Made by a program: the position numbers and the translations under genes
Shown here: positions 42,985 through 52,475 of the stretch, in pieces
How positions within the stretch are numbered: the stretch's first letter is position 1
How the letters are laid out: the number at the start of each line of letters is the position of its first letter
NCBI RefSeq assembly: GCF_024623725.1
Contig: NZ_JANKHG010000014.1
Span: 390,243-454,242, forward strand
Direction of reading: 5' to 3'
Origin: Limnobacter parvus
GTDB lineage: Bacteria; Pseudomonadota; Gammaproteobacteria; Burkholderiales; Burkholderiaceae_B
DNA: 64,000 nucleotides
Notes under the pieces: generated by a model
Databases searched by the model: none
Told to the model about the DNA's origin: nothing
Seen by the model: the letters and a program-made list of their open reading frames with translations, nothing else

Positions 42985-45651
42985 TTAGGCCTGCGCCGCC
43001 TTCTCCAGTTCTGCGACCATTCTGGCTACACGGTCACTAAGTTTTTCAGTGCTCACTGTTTCGCGCAGGCGCTCAATCATCAACGGAAAAGCAAATGGCG
43101 TTGGCTTTTTGATTGGCATGAAGGCGAGTGTTTTAGATTGAATCGATTCCAAGGCCTGTTCCATTCGGCTGAGTTCAAGTTCCTGCTCCAAAGCCTCACG
43201 TTGCGCTTGGCCCAACAGCAAATTGTGCTGGTCGTGTTTTTTAAACACCTCGAAAAACAAGCCACTGGAAGCCTGCAATTGCTTTGCACTTTTGCCTGCC
43301 CCCGGAAAACCTTGAAACACCAAACCTGCAATGCGCGCAATTTCACGAAATCGTCGCTGCGCAAGTTCAGATGCATTCAAACAATCAAGCACATCCTGAA
43401 ACAACTTTTCTGTGGTGAACAAGGGTGATTTTGAAAGGTCGTTTGCAATCCATTCTTGCCAGTTCACGGGTTCGGCACTGAGCAACTCAAAACCGTAATC
43501 ATTCATGGCAATTGAAAACGTACCGGGCTTGTGGCGCGATGCACGCCACGCCAGCAAACTTGCCAAGCCAATGTGCACGGTGCGCCCTTCGAACGGGTAC
43601 ACAAACAAGTGATGCCCTTCTTTGCTGTGTAGTTCTTCAATCAACAAATTGGTGGTGTTGGGCAGGGCACTCCATCGCATTTGCAAGGCCAGTAAACTTT
43701 CAAGTGCACGCAGTTCGGGCAGTGCTGGTTTTTTGCCTTTCGAAATGGCTTGGTGTGCCAGCTCCAGCATTTGCAGCGAAGCATGCGCAAGCTCGCTGCT
43801 CAAGGGCATTTTACCGCCTTGCCATTGCGGCACGGTGGCATTTTTGCGGCTGCCCTTTCGCACGTAGGCTGTCATGTCGCGCACTTTCACCAGTTCCAGC
43901 ACGCGGCCTGCGAAACTGAAGCAGTCGCCAGGTTTCAGGCGGGCAATGAAGCCCTCTTCAATGGTACCCAAGCGGCCACCTGTCATCCACGCCACATTCA
44001 TGGCGGCATCGGAAACAATGGTGCCCACAGACATGGCATGTCGTCGCGCAATGTCGCGGCGCGGTACCCGGTAAGTGCCTTCATCGTCGGCGGCTACACG
44101 TTGGTAATCGGGGTAAGCGGCCAAACTTTCGCCACCTTTTTCTACAAACGCCAATGCCCAATTGAAATGCGCGCGTGACAAATTTTGATAAGCAAAGGTG
44201 GTGCACACTTCTGCAAACAGTTCGTCGGGTTTAAAGCCGGTGCCCATGGCCACAGTAACCAGGTGTTGAACCAGCACATCGAGTGGTGCTTGCGGGCTGA
44301 AACGCGATTCAATTTGGCGCTTTTCAGCAGCATGCCTGGCGGCTGCTGCCTCAACCAATTCAAGTGCGTTGGTGGGCACCACGGTAATTCGCGACGGCCT
44401 GCCCGGTGCATGGCCCGAGCGCCCTGCGCGTTGAAGCAAACGTGCAACGCCCTTGGGCGAACCAATTTGGATGACGCGTTCTACAGGTAAAAAGTCCACG
44501 CCCAAATCCAGAGAAGACGTGCAAACCACAGCCTTCAACAAGCCGGTTTTCAAGCCCTGTTCCACCCAGTCGCGCACAGATTTGTCCAGCGATCCATGGT
44601 GCAAGGCCAACGCACCTGCATAGTCCGGGCGCGCTTCAAGCAGGGCTTGATACCAAATTTCAGCCTGCGAGCGGGTGTTGGTGAATATCAGGCTGGAAGC
44701 CGACTGATCAATTTCACGCGCAACAAATTCAAGTTGATTCAAACCCAAGTGGCCGCCCCAAGGGAAGCGCTCAAAGGTGTCGGGAATCAGGCTATCGATA
44801 ATCAGCTGTTTGGGCAATTTGCCTTGCACCAAAGTTGACTTGTTGGCAGCTTTAACCGGGTGCAACAGCACGTCTTTTGCAGCCTGCAAATTACCCAGCG
44901 TGGCGCTTAAGCCCCACACCTGCAAACCGGGGTTCATCTGTGCAAGTCTTGCAATCGCCAGCTGCAGTTGTACACCTCGCTTGTTGCCGAGTAACTCGTG
45001 CCATTCGTCAACCACCAGTATTTGTAATTTGCTTAAATTGGGCTGACTGCTGGCGCGCGTGAACATCAAAGTAAGGCTTTCAGGCGTGGTAACCAGTGCA
45101 AATGGCGGTTTGCGCAATATGGCCGCGCGCGCTGCAGAATCAGTGTCGCCAGTTTGCATGGCCACATCGCAATCGCCAACCAACGCAGTCAGCGACTTTT
45201 GCAAGGCCTTGGTGCTGTCTGCTGCCAATGCCCGCATCGGCGTAATCCACGTAATGCGCGTGGCAGCACCACGAGTTTTGGGGCCTTTGGAATAAAGCTG
45301 CGCCATGCGCAACAGGGCACCCAACCACACTGCTAGGGTTTTACCTGCACCTGTGGTGGCGTGCAACAAACCACTGTGGCCTTTTTGAAAAGCGCGCCAC
45401 ACCTGCTGCTGGTATTCAAACGGTGCCCAGCCTTGGGTCGCGAACCAGGCTTCGATGTCTGATTGTTTTAATTCAGCCAAGGATGGGCGCGCAATAGTGT
45501 AGGTCGCCTCGGTATTTTCAGGTTGGGAAACTGCCGCTTTTTCAAGCTGTTCAGCCTGCTCAGCCTTCTGCGCCGCTTTTTGTTTGCGGCGCAGGGCTTT
45601 TAACTGCGTGCCCACATTGGGGCCAGGCGGAATGCCTCGAAATTCAGACAT
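42985..45651 (-). CDS. Ligase-associated DNA damage response DEXH-box helicase (Lhr-type)
   Basis: 888 residues. A basic N-terminal extension (about residues 20-45) is followed by helicase domain 1 with Walker [10 protein letters not shown] (98-106), WITPMRALA and DEWH (215-218), helicase domain 2 with [20 protein letters not shown] and [15 protein letters not shown], then a winged helix and Lhr core domain. In the LDD cluster it works with PdeM, ligase and exonuclease. Predicted 3'-5' translocase on ssDNA. Standard length. Its usual partner pdeM lies beyond two family B genes. Confidence 0.93.
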   Translation of the reverse strand: MSEFRGIPPGPNVGTQLKALRRKQKAAQKAEQAEQLEKAAVSQPENTEATYTIARPSLAELKQSDIEAWFATQGWAPFEYQQQVWRAFQKGHSGLLHATTGAGKTLAVWLGALLRMAQLYSKGPKTRGAATRITWITPMRALAADSTKALQKSLTALVGDCDVAMQTGDTDSAARAAILRKPPFALVTTPESLTLMFTRASSQPNLSKLQILVVDEWHELLGNKRGVQLQLAIARLAQMNPGLQVWGLSATLGNLQAAKDVLLHPVKAANKSTLVQGKLPKQLIIDSLIPDTFERFPWGGHLGLNQLEFVAREIDQSASSLIFTNTRSQAEIWYQALLEARPDYAGALALHHGSLDKSVRDWVEQGLKTGLLKAVVCTSSLDLGVDFLPVERVIQIGSPKGVARLLQRAGRSGHAPGRPSRITVVPTNALELVEAAAARHAAEKRQIESRFSPQAPLDVLVQHLVTVAMGTGFKPDELFAEVCTTFAYQNLSRAHFNWALAFVEKGGESLAAYPDYQRVAADDEGTYRVPRRDIARRHAMSVGTIVSDAAMNVAWMTGGRLGTIEEGFIARLKPGDCFSFAGRVLELVKVRDMTAYVRKGSRKNATVPQWQGGKMPLSSELAHASLQMLELAHQAISKGKKPALPELRALESLLALQMRWSALPNTTNLLIEELHSKEGHHLFVYPFEGRTVHIGLASLLAWRASRHKPGTFSIAMNDYGFELLSAEPVNWQEWIANDLSKSPLFTTEKLFQDVLDCLNASELAQRRFREIARIAGLVFQGFPGAGKSAKQLQASSGLFFEVFKKHDQHNLLLGQAQREALEQELELSRMEQALESIQSKTLAFMPIKKPTPFAFPLMIERLRETVSTEKLSDRVARMVAELEKAAQA

Positions 45652-45712
45652 GGGGGTGCTGCATGAAACAATCAGATTTCGATTGTGCCACGAGAAGCCA
45701 GGGCAAAATCAG

Positions 45713-47341
45713 TTACGGTCGTGCCACACCAAACTGCATGGTTTGCACGCTGCGTTCCTGTTGCAGGCAAGCCGACAGCGCCAAGGCCAACACTTGTCGT
45801 GTGTCGCGGGGGTCGATCACGCCATCGTCCAGCAACAAACCGCTGGTGTACAAAGCGCTGGTTTGCGATTCAAACGTGTCAACAATCTGTTTTTTCATGT
45901 TCTCAAGCATGAATTCTGGCACTTCAATGCCTTTGCGTGCGGCACTGGCCTGCATCACCGTGGCCATGGTGCCAGCAGCCTGCTCAGCACCCATTACTGC
46001 GGTTTTGCTATTGGGCCAGGCAAATACAAAACGCGGACCAAATGCGCGACCACACATGCCGTAATTTCCCGCACCAAAACTGGCGCCACACAGCACCGTA
46101 ATTTGCGGCACGGTGGCGTTGCTCACCGCCTGAATCATTTTCGATCCATGCTTGATAATCCCACCCTGCTCGGCTTCCTTGCCCACCATGTAGCCTGTGG
46201 TGTTTTGAAGATAAATTATTGGGGTTTTGGTTTGGCAACAACTTTGGATGAAGTGCGTGGCTTTGGTTGCACCGGCAGTGTCAATTGGCCCCAGGTTACT
46301 TATGATGCCAACGCTGACACCCATCAACCTGGCGTAACCACACAGTGTGGCAGAACCATAGCTGGCCTTGAATTCCAGAAAATCTGAATTGTCGACAATA
46401 CGGGCAATCACTTCACGCATGTCCACGGGTGTTTTAATGTCTGCGGGCATCACACCCATTAATTCTTCTGCCGGGTAGCGGGGGGCTGGTGCGTGGTTGT
46501 TCAACGCAGGCAATGTGTTGCGGTTGCTTGAATTCCAGTCGATTTTTGCCATCACTTCGCGCGCCAAAGCAATCGCGTGCCGGTCGTCGTCGGCCAAATA
46601 ATCCCCCAGCCCTGAAACTGAACAATGCATGTCGGCACCACCCAGTTCTTCGTCGCTGGCAATTTCGCCAGTGGCTGCTTTCAACAAAGGCGGCCCGGCC
46701 AGGAAAGCACGAGCGCGTTCACGAACCATAATCACCACATCACTTAAACCGGGAATGTAGGCACCGCCCGCTGTAGATGAACCATGCAGTACATTGATAA
46801 CCGGCAAACCGGCGGCACTTAGTTTGGCCAGCCTGTAAAAGTTGCCGCCGCCCAAAATGAAATGCTCAACTTTGTATTTCAATAAGTTGGCACCCGCCGA
46901 TTCACCCAGATTAATAAATGGCAAACGGTTTTCCAAAGCAATGTCTTGTGCGCGCTGCATTTTCTCAATGCCCATGGCTTGCAAGGCACCGGCCTCAATG
47001 CCGGAATCGCTGGCCACCACCATGCACAAGGTGTTGGACACATAGCCCAGCCCGGCAATAATTCCCCCGCCCGGTATGCTTTTCTCTGCCTTTTGGCCGT
47101 CTTGCATGTATCCGGCCAGGGTGCTGAGCTCCAGAAATGGTGAACCCGCATCCAGAAGCAGGGCCACGCGATCTCGGGGCAACAGTTGCCCCCGCTTTGC
47201 GAATGAAGGCGCTGCCTTTGCAGATGCATTTCGGGTTCTTTCTTCAAGTCCGCGAAGCTCGGCCAAGGCTGTGGCCATGGCTTGCGCGTTGGTTTGATAA
47301 CTGGCTGAGCCTGAAGCCACAGCGGTTTCTAGAATAGGCAT
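45713..47341 (-). CDS. atuC: Acyl-CoA carboxylase carboxyltransferase subunit, AtuC-like
   Basis: 542 residues, both crotonase-like halves of a beta-type carboxyltransferase: FINLGESAGANLLKYKVEHF and GSSTAGGAYIPGLSDVVIMV in the first, IIYLQNTTGYMVGKEAEQGG and FGAGNYGMCGRAFGPRFVFA in the second. It would transfer CO2 from biotin to a branched acyl-CoA. Length and the adjacent AtuB/AtuA-like genes support geranyl-CoA carboxylase beta rather than methylcrotonyl-CoA or propionyl-CoA carboxylase, but these families are close. The biotin-bearing alpha subunit is not in the window. Confidence 0.8.
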   Translation of the reverse strand: MPILETAVASGSASYQTNAQAMATALAELRGLEERTRNASAKAAPSFAKRGQLLPRDRVALLLDAGSPFLELSTLAGYMQDGQKAEKSIPGGGIIAGLGYVSNTLCMVVASDSGIEAGALQAMGIEKMQRAQDIALENRLPFINLGESAGANLLKYKVEHFILGGGNFYRLAKLSAAGLPVINVLHGSSTAGGAYIPGLSDVVIMVRERARAFLAGPPLLKAATGEIASDEELGGADMHCSVSGLGDYLADDDRHAIALAREVMAKIDWNSSNRNTLPALNNHAPAPRYPAEELMGVMPADIKTPVDMREVIARIVDNSDFLEFKASYGSATLCGYARLMGVSVGIISNLGPIDTAGATKATHFIQSCCQTKTPIIYLQNTTGYMVGKEAEQGGIIKHGSKMIQAVSNATVPQITVLCGASFGAGNYGMCGRAFGPRFVFAWPNSKTAVMGAEQAAGTMATVMQASAARKGIEVPEFMLENMKKQIVDTFESQTSALYTSGLLLDDGVIDPRDTRQVLALALSACLQQERSVQTMQFGVARP

Positions 47342-47342
47342 G

Positions 47343-48245
47343 TTATTTTTTTCCTGCGCGTTCGGCGTCGCGGCGTTGTATCACTTCAGGCACACCACCC
47401 AGGTGGAAACTATTGAACACCGGGTTTTGCTTGCCCGTACCCACAGGCCAGATTCGGCGCGCATTAGGCGCGGCGCCATCTACGCGAATACAGCTGCCAG
47501 AAATGAACGATGCAGCGGGACTGCACAGGAATGCAAGCACCCCTGACACTTCCGCTTCCAAACCCAAACGCTGCAATGGAATTGTTTTGTCCAGCTGCAT
47601 GATGGTTTGCTTCATCGGCTCGGGATAGGTGTCCATCCCGCTGGATGCAATGAAGCCTGGCGCCACTGCATTCACGCGTACGGGTGCCCATTCCAGCGAT
47701 GCAGTTTCCGAAAAATTCAACATGCCGGCACGTGCTGCGCCTGAATGACCCATGCCGGGCATGCCGTTCCACATGTCCGCAATAATATTGGTAATCGACA
47801 TGTCGGTTTTGCCCAGGTTCTTCACCATGTACTGGTTGAACACTTCGCGGGCCATTAAAAAGCCACCTGTTAAATTGTTGCGCACCACGGTTTCCCAACC
47901 TTTGGCATTGATTGAACTGAGCGGAGACGGAAACTGCCCACCCGCGTTGTTGATCAAGTGATCAATTTTTCCGTGCTCAGCCAAAATCTCTGCCACAGTG
48001 GCGGTCACCTTTTCTTCCTCGCGAATGTCGCAACTGTGGATACTCACCTTCACGCCACAGGTTTGCGCGATTTCCGCCTTCACGGTTTCAAGCTTTTCAA
48101 TTTTTCGGCCCACCAAGGCCAAATCAGCACCGAGGCTGGCAAGTTCATGCGCTGTGCAGCGCCCAATGCCTGAACCACCACCAGTGACTACAATGGTTTG
48201 ACCCTGAAACAAGTCGGAGCGAAATACGGATTGGAATGAATTCAA
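47343..48245 (-). CDS. atuB: Short-chain dehydrogenase, AtuB-like
   Basis: 300-residue SDR: TIVVTGGGSGIGRCTAHELA, NNAGGQFPSPL and a catalytic region in which the usual Tyr-x3-Lys is altered (GMGHSGAARAGMLNFSETAS has His/Ser-rich residues instead). In AtuB/PhaB-type relatives of this group the same change occurs (recollection). Its position between the AtuC-like gene (one base apart) and the divergent AtuA-like gene supports the call. A 16-bp palindrome lies 17 bases upstream. Confidence 0.78.
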   Translation of the reverse strand: MNSFQSVFRSDLFQGQTIVVTGGGSGIGRCTAHELASLGADLALVGRKIEKLETVKAEIAQTCGVKVSIHSCDIREEEKVTATVAEILAEHGKIDHLINNAGGQFPSPLSSINAKGWETVVRNNLTGGFLMAREVFNQYMVKNLGKTDMSITNIIADMWNGMPGMGHSGAARAGMLNFSETASLEWAPVRVNAVAPGFIASSGMDTYPEPMKQTIMQLDKTIPLQRLGLEAEVSGVLAFLCSPAASFISGSCIRVDGAAPNARRIWPVGTGKQNPVFNSFHLGGVPEVIQRRDAERAGKK

Positions 48246-48261
48246 AATTGGGTCCTGTTAT

Positions 48262-48277
48262 TCAAGCGAACGTTTGA
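48262..48277. promoter_or_regulatory. Operator-like palindrome 1, upstream of atuB
   Basis: TCAAGCGAACGTTTGA. With 48331-48346 and 52430-52445 it fits TCAARCRAACGYTTGA, a TetR-type site with a CAAAC-N4-GTTTG core. Confidence 0.75.
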
Positions 48278-48330
48278 TTGATGAATTCTCGCGTGCCTGA
48301 CAAGCGGTGTCAACCGATGAAAGACCAAAT

Positions 48331-48346
48331 TCAAACGAACGTTTGA
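48331..48346. promoter_or_regulatory. Operator-like palindrome 2, overlapping the atuA promoter
   Basis: TCAAACGAACGTTTGA, symmetric except for its two central bases. It covers the start of the -35 hexamer of the atuA promoter, as expected for a repressor site. Confidence 0.78.
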
Positions 48347-48372
48347 TTATTTTACAAACGCTTTGTTATGAT
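48343..48372 (+). promoter_or_regulatory. Promoter of the atuA-like gene
   Basis: TTGATT (48343-48348), 18-bp spacer, TATGAT (48367-48372), placing the transcript start near 48379. This excludes ATG codons at 48368 and 48371 and supports a start at 48407. Confidence 0.5.
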
Positions 48373-48406
48373 GAACTTTCTGCAAAACAGCCAAACCAGA
48401 TCAACC

Positions 48407-50188
48407 ATGAACCAGCCAAACAAGAACAACATCAGAATCGGCGGCGCCTGCGGCTTTTGGGGCGACAGCAGCCTAGGCACTGAACAATTGTTGCAAGTGC
48501 CTGGCATGCAATACATTACCTACGATTATTTGGCCGAGCTTACCCTGGCCATCATGGCTGGCATGCGAATGAAAAACCCCGAGCATGGCTATGCGCTCGA
48601 CTTCATTGAGTTGATGAAGAAGGCATTGCCTGTGGCCAAATCCAGGGGCATTAAAATTATTGCGAATGCAGGTGGCTTAAACCCGGCCAGCTGCGCGGCA
48701 GCCCTGCAAAAAACCATGGACGAGATGGGACAAACAGTGCGCATTGGCGTGGTTAGCGGCGACGACGCCACGTTGACACTTGGCCAATTGCGCAAAGAGG
48801 GTGTTGAACTCAAAGACCAACATTCAAACCTGCCGGCACCCCCTTTCTTTCTGACAGCCAACGCTTACCTTGGGGCGTTTCCGATTGCCGCTGCGCTTGA
48901 TGCTGGGGCTGACATTGTGATTACTGGCCGCGTGGTAGACAGCGCCATGGTGCTGGGCGCACTGGTGCATGAATACAAATGGCAACCCACCGACCTGGAC
49001 CAACTGGCCCAGGGCAGCCTGGCTGGCCACATTGTGGAATGCGGTGCGCAGGCCACTGGCGGTTTGTTCACTGATTGGCAAAGCGTCCCCGATTGGGCCA
49101 ACATCGGTTACCCAGTTATTGATGTGGCCGCCGATGGCAGTTTTGAGTTAAGCAAACCTGAGGGCACTGGTGGCTTGGTCAACAAAGCTGTGGCCACCGA
49201 ACAACTGCTGTATGAAATTCACGACCCGGCCAACTATGCCCTGCCCGATGTGGTGTGCGACTTCACCACCGTATACATCGAAGAAACTGCGCCCAACCGC
49301 GTAAAAATTCACGGCGCCAAAGGCAAAGCACCCAGCGACCAGTACAAAGTGTGTGCAACCTACCCGGAAGGATTCCGCTGCATTGGCATGTTGTCGATTG
49401 TAGGCTTTGATGCGCAAGCCAAAGCACAGCGCACCGCTGAGGCCATTCTGGAACGCACCCGCGCCATGTTCAAGCGGCAAGGCTTGAGTGATTACACTCG
49501 AACATCGATAGAAATAATTGGCAGTGAGACCGACCTGGGACCGCATGCCAAAGTGCAACTGGGCCATGAAGCCATGATGCGGATTGCCATTACTCATGCC
49601 GACAAAAAAGCCGCCTCCATTTTCTCTCGGGAAATTGCGCCAGCGGGCACCAGCTACGCACCGGGTACCAGCGGCAATTTTGGCATGGGCCGGCCCAATG
49701 TAACGCCCTTGGTAAAAATGTTCAGTTGCTTCGTGCCCAAGCACCTGCACACCCCGAAGGTGCAAGTGGCTGGCTTGAACCTTGACTATCAAGAGCCAGA
49801 ACACCCTGTCAGCGCGCCGGAGAACACCGCAACTGCAATTCAAAGTGCAAAGCCCATTTCGATTCCTGCTGAACTGCTGGGCAAGTCGCTAATCGAGATT
49901 GCCCATGGCCGAAGTGGCGACAAGGGCGACACCAGCAATGTGGGCATTGTCGCCAGAAAACCGGAATACTGGCCCCTGTTGCAGCATTTGCTGCAACCCG
50001 CGAAAGTGAAAAACTTCCTTGCCCATTTGGTGAAGGGCGAAGTTCACACTTTCGAGTTACCTCATGTTCAGGCGTTTAATCTCGTTATGAAAGAAGCGCT
50101 CGATGGCGGTGGCATGACGTCGATGCGCAATGACCCATTGGGCAAGGGCATGGCGCAAATACTGCTTAGCATGACAATTAAGGAATAA
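48407..50188 (+). CDS. atuA: AtuA-like acyclic terpene utilisation protein (DUF1446)
   Basis: 593 residues from the ATG at 48407. The N-terminal RIGGACGFWGDSSLGTEQLL, DYLAELTLAIMAG, NAGGLNPASCAAALQ and ITGRVVDSAMVLGALVH segments are those of the DUF1446/AtuA family, and the C-terminal IEIAHGRSGDKGDTSNVGIV is the second conserved block. AtuA is needed for growth on citronellol and geraniol in Pseudomonas, though its reaction is unknown. Divergent from atuB-atuC, with two operator-like palindromes between. Confidence 0.85.
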   Translation: MNQPNKNNIRIGGACGFWGDSSLGTEQLLQVPGMQYITYDYLAELTLAIMAGMRMKNPEHGYALDFIELMKKALPVAKSRGIKIIANAGGLNPASCAAALQKTMDEMGQTVRIGVVSGDDATLTLGQLRKEGVELKDQHSNLPAPPFFLTANAYLGAFPIAAALDAGADIVITGRVVDSAMVLGALVHEYKWQPTDLDQLAQGSLAGHIVECGAQATGGLFTDWQSVPDWANIGYPVIDVAADGSFELSKPEGTGGLVNKAVATEQLLYEIHDPANYALPDVVCDFTTVYIEETAPNRVKIHGAKGKAPSDQYKVCATYPEGFRCIGMLSIVGFDAQAKAQRTAEAILERTRAMFKRQGLSDYTRTSIEIIGSETDLGPHAKVQLGHEAMMRIAITHADKKAASIFSREIAPAGTSYAPGTSGNFGMGRPNVTPLVKMFSCFVPKHLHTPKVQVAGLNLDYQEPEHPVSAPENTATAIQSAKPISIPAELLGKSLIEIAHGRSGDKGDTSNVGIVARKPEYWPLLQHLLQPAKVKNFLAHLVKGEVHTFELPHVQAFNLVMKEALDGGGMTSMRNDPLGKGMAQILLSMTIKE

Positions 50189-50327
50189 TCTTCACCTGTT
50201 TGAAGGGGTACACCTCCATGAGCGGCCCCCCTAGCTAGTTATCTTTTTCCTACACGGTGTCTCCGTTAGTGGAATTGTGAGGCGATTTTCAATTCGCCTA
50301 CAACACCCAATACACAGGAGAAACACC

Positions 50328-51074
50328 ATGCAAATCAAACAGATCGCAATCGTAGCCGCCATCGCATCCACCTTCGCCGCAATGCCTCTAAGCGTACAAG
50401 CTTCCGACATCGCCACACTGAACGGCTGGGGCGCACTGTTCGCAGCAGCGCACTCGGGCCAGCAAGCCACCGCACAAGGTCAGGCCCAGGGTGAAATCAA
50501 GGTCAGCCTGTTCCAGCGCCAGCAACCACCTGCAGCACAGCCTGCGCCCGAGGCAACACCAGAACCCATGCCAGTTACAGAACCAGCTCCTACTGCAGAA
50601 GCACCTGCGATGGATCAACCTGACGCGGGCGGCCAAGCCGCATCCACAGGTGATGCAGTGGGTGAGTCGGCCGAAGCAGGTAAGGAAAACATGGGGCAAG
50701 CCATGACCAGCGCCAACGCCAGCTTAAGCGCCGCTGTGACTGTAAGCGGTGAGCAACTGGGCCAAGTATTGAACACAGTGGATGGTGTTTATCAAACAGC
50801 AGGCACGGTGGTTGAAGGCTTGACAGGCGGCGTACTGGGCACTGTACAAAATGTGGCCAATATGACCTCGGGTGGTTCACTGGCTGCAGACATGGCCAGC
50901 ACCGGTTCATTGAATATTGCAGGCTTGGCCTCAGCGAATGTTGCTGGTAGCCTTGGCGCCACCGCCAGCATGATGAATGCCGGTCAATTAAGCGCGATTA
51001 CCGCAGTCACTTCAAGTCTGATTCAGAACGTAATTGCTGCACGCCCAGCGTCTTTGACAGGTTTGCTGCGTTAA
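50328..51074 (+). CDS. Secreted Pro/Ala-rich low-complexity protein
   Basis: 248 residues from the ATG at 50328, with AGGAG nine bases upstream. A Sec signal peptide (KQIAIVAAIASTFAAMPLSV, cleavage near VQAS) precedes a polar segment, a Pro/Glu/Ala-rich linker (about residues 70-110), then a long stretch of small residues with Val/Leu/Thr repeats such as TVVEGLTGGVLGTVQNVANM. No family recognised. Strong ribosome site and an excellent terminator suggest good expression; the C-terminal part could assemble or insert in a membrane. Function unknown. Confidence 0.75.
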   Translation: MQIKQIAIVAAIASTFAAMPLSVQASDIATLNGWGALFAAAHSGQQATAQGQAQGEIKVSLFQRQQPPAAQPAPEATPEPMPVTEPAPTAEAPAMDQPDAGGQAASTGDAVGESAEAGKENMGQAMTSANASLSAAVTVSGEQLGQVLNTVDGVYQTAGTVVEGLTGGVLGTVQNVANMTSGGSLAADMASTGSLNIAGLASANVAGSLGATASMMNAGQLSAITAVTSSLIQNVIAARPASLTGLLR

Positions 51075-51090
51075 TTGCAAACGTAGAAGT

Positions 51091-51125
51091 AAAAAGCCCT
51101 TGCCGTTACAGCCAAGGGCTTTTTC
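51091..51125 (+). terminator. Rho-independent terminator after the secreted protein gene
   Basis: AAAAAGCCCTTG (51091-51102) and CAAGGGCTTTTT (51113-51124) form a long stem with U residues at the end. The A run on the other side makes it a likely two-way terminator that also serves the TetR gene. Confidence 0.9.
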
Positions 51126-51140
51126 TATTTCAGCAAACTT

Positions 51141-51734
51141 TCAAGCATGTTGCGTCAGAAAAAACGCCACCACCTTTTCGGCCAAGGTGTCCAAAGTGTC
51201 GCCTTTCTTCGGCTTGTACCAGGTCACCATGAAGTTCATGGCACCCAGAACCATCAAACGGGCAAACTTGGTATCGCCCCCCAGAAAACCAGCCAGGTGC
51301 AAACCGTTCACCGCTTCTTGCCAAATCGCGTCGTATTCGTCTTTGGTGGCAATCAACCGGCGCTGGTGCACTTCATCCAGACAGCGCCAGTTGTAGAGCA
51401 TCACCGGAATAAAGTCGTTGCCGTCTTCCAGAATAATGCCAAGGTGAACCCGAACCAACGCCCGAAACTGCACATCTGCGGCCAGACCCGGCTTCACCAC
51501 GGCGCGTGTTTTCTCCAAACCTTGGCGCAAACCCTCTTCGACCACCGCCACCAAAATGTCTTGCTTGCTGGCAAAATGGTAAAAGGGGCTACCACACTGC
51601 ATGCCCACTGCATTGGCAATGGCACGCATGCTGGCACCGTCATAGCCCTTGTCGCGAAACAGTTTGGCGGCTGCGCGCACAATGTCGCCACGCCGACCAT
51701 CGTCGTGTTTTTGTTCTTTCAATACTCTAGCCAC
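51141..51734 (-). CDS. TetR-family regulator, candidate AtuR-like repressor
   Basis: 197 residues from a GTG at 51734 with AAAGGAC seven bases before it; an ATG at 51776 would overlap the GNAT gene. The helix-turn-helix is IVRAAAKLFRDKGYDGASMR followed by AVGMQCGSPFYHFASKQDIL; the C-terminal half is the TetR ligand domain. It is last in a minus-strand trio whose promoter region carries the same 16-bp palindrome found twice at atuA/atuB, so control of the atu genes and itself is likely. Acyl-CoA effector is inferred. Confidence 0.85.
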   Translation of the reverse strand: MARVLKEQKHDDGRRGDIVRAAAKLFRDKGYDGASMRAIANAVGMQCGSPFYHFASKQDILVAVVEEGLRQGLEKTRAVVKPGLAADVQFRALVRVHLGIILEDGNDFIPVMLYNWRCLDEVHQRRLIATKDEYDAIWQEAVNGLHLAGFLGGDTKFARLMVLGAMNFMVTWYKPKKGDTLDTLAEKVVAFFLTQHA

Positions 51735-51748
51735 AACCCAGTCCTTTT

Positions 51749-52171
51749 TTATATTGTCAGGCTTAGCACCATCCATTGATGTGCAATACCCACTTCCTCG
51801 TGGGGTTCACCCTCGGGTGCAAAACCATGTCGACTGTAAAATCCAATTGCCTGCTGCTGCGCGCTTAGACGCACCAGTGGCAAGTTTTGTTTTTCCGCCA
51901 CGGCCAGCAAGGCCAGCAACATGGCGCTACCAATTCCCTGGCTTCTGAATTCAGGGAGCACAGCCATTCGTCCAATTTTCCCTTCGTGCAACAAGCGAGC
52001 AGTGCCAACGGGTTTGTCCCGCCACCACGCCAAGGCGTGAACAGAATTCGAGTCGTGTTCATCCCACTCCTCGGACTCATCAATGCCCTGTTCCACAATA
52101 AAAACAGAACGGCGAATGGAACTGGCCCACTCGCCGTTAATCAACCAACTGGAACAGTCGATTCGAACCAA
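51749..52171 (-). CDS. GNAT-family N-acetyltransferase (ElaA/YjcF-like)
   Basis: 140 residues from a TTG. FIVEQGIDESEEWDEHDSNS near the N-terminus, then TARLLHEGKIGRMAVLPEFR, SQGIGSAMLLALL (acetyl-CoA loop) and QQQAIGFYSRHGFAPEGEPH are the ElaA/YjcF arrangement. Substrate unknown. Nine bases separate it from the small gene upstream, and fifteen from the TetR gene. Confidence 0.82.
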   Translation of the reverse strand: MVRIDCSSWLINGEWASSIRRSVFIVEQGIDESEEWDEHDSNSVHALAWWRDKPVGTARLLHEGKIGRMAVLPEFRSQGIGSAMLLALLAVAEKQNLPLVRLSAQQQAIGFYSRHGFAPEGEPHEEVGIAHQWMVLSLTI

Positions 52172-52179
52172 GGAATCGA

Positions 52180-52392
52180 TCAGCCCAAGGCGGCAAATTC
52201 AGCGTCAACGGCTTCCAGCATTTCCGGTGTTATCAAACCACCGGAAAAATTCGCTACAACAGCCAATGGGAAACCTTTGCCCATACCGATCTGCGGATGC
52301 GTGGAAATGCCGGGCATGTGTTTTTCCAGAATTGCTGCGGTTTGTGGGTTGTCCAGCAAATCGCCCAATTTGGATTGTGTAGAGAAAGCCAT
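52180..52392 (-). CDS. Small conserved helical protein, 70 residues
   Basis: ATG with AGGAG 10 bases upstream. The sequence KLGDLLDNPQTAAILEKHMP then GFPLAVVANFSGGLITPEML resembles a short helical module I have seen as an extra domain at the end of some hydrolases and as free-standing small proteins, but I cannot name it. Being first in the TetR operon and directly below the third palindrome, it is probably regulated with the atu genes and may act in terpene or acyl-CoA metabolism. Confidence 0.68.
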   Translation of the reverse strand: MAFSTQSKLGDLLDNPQTAAILEKHMPGISTHPQIGMGKGFPLAVVANFSGGLITPEMLEAVDAEFAALG

Positions 52393-52429
52393 GTAAATCG
52401 TCTCCTAGAATTTTAAATGAATCCACAAT

Positions 52430-52445
52430 TCAAACAAACGCTTGA
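52430..52445. promoter_or_regulatory. Operator-like palindrome 3, upstream of the TetR operon
   Basis: TCAAACAAACGCTTGA, 38 bases before the small gene. It matches the two palindromes at 48262 and 48331 and implies autoregulation by the TetR protein encoded in this operon. Confidence 0.72.
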
Positions 52446-52475
52446 ATTATCGCCTCATTCTAGACCAAGAATTGA

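Noticed and set aside
45584-46387. 267-codon plus-strand open frame
   Set aside because: Antisense to the lhr start and the atuC 3' half; both minus-strand proteins are well conserved.
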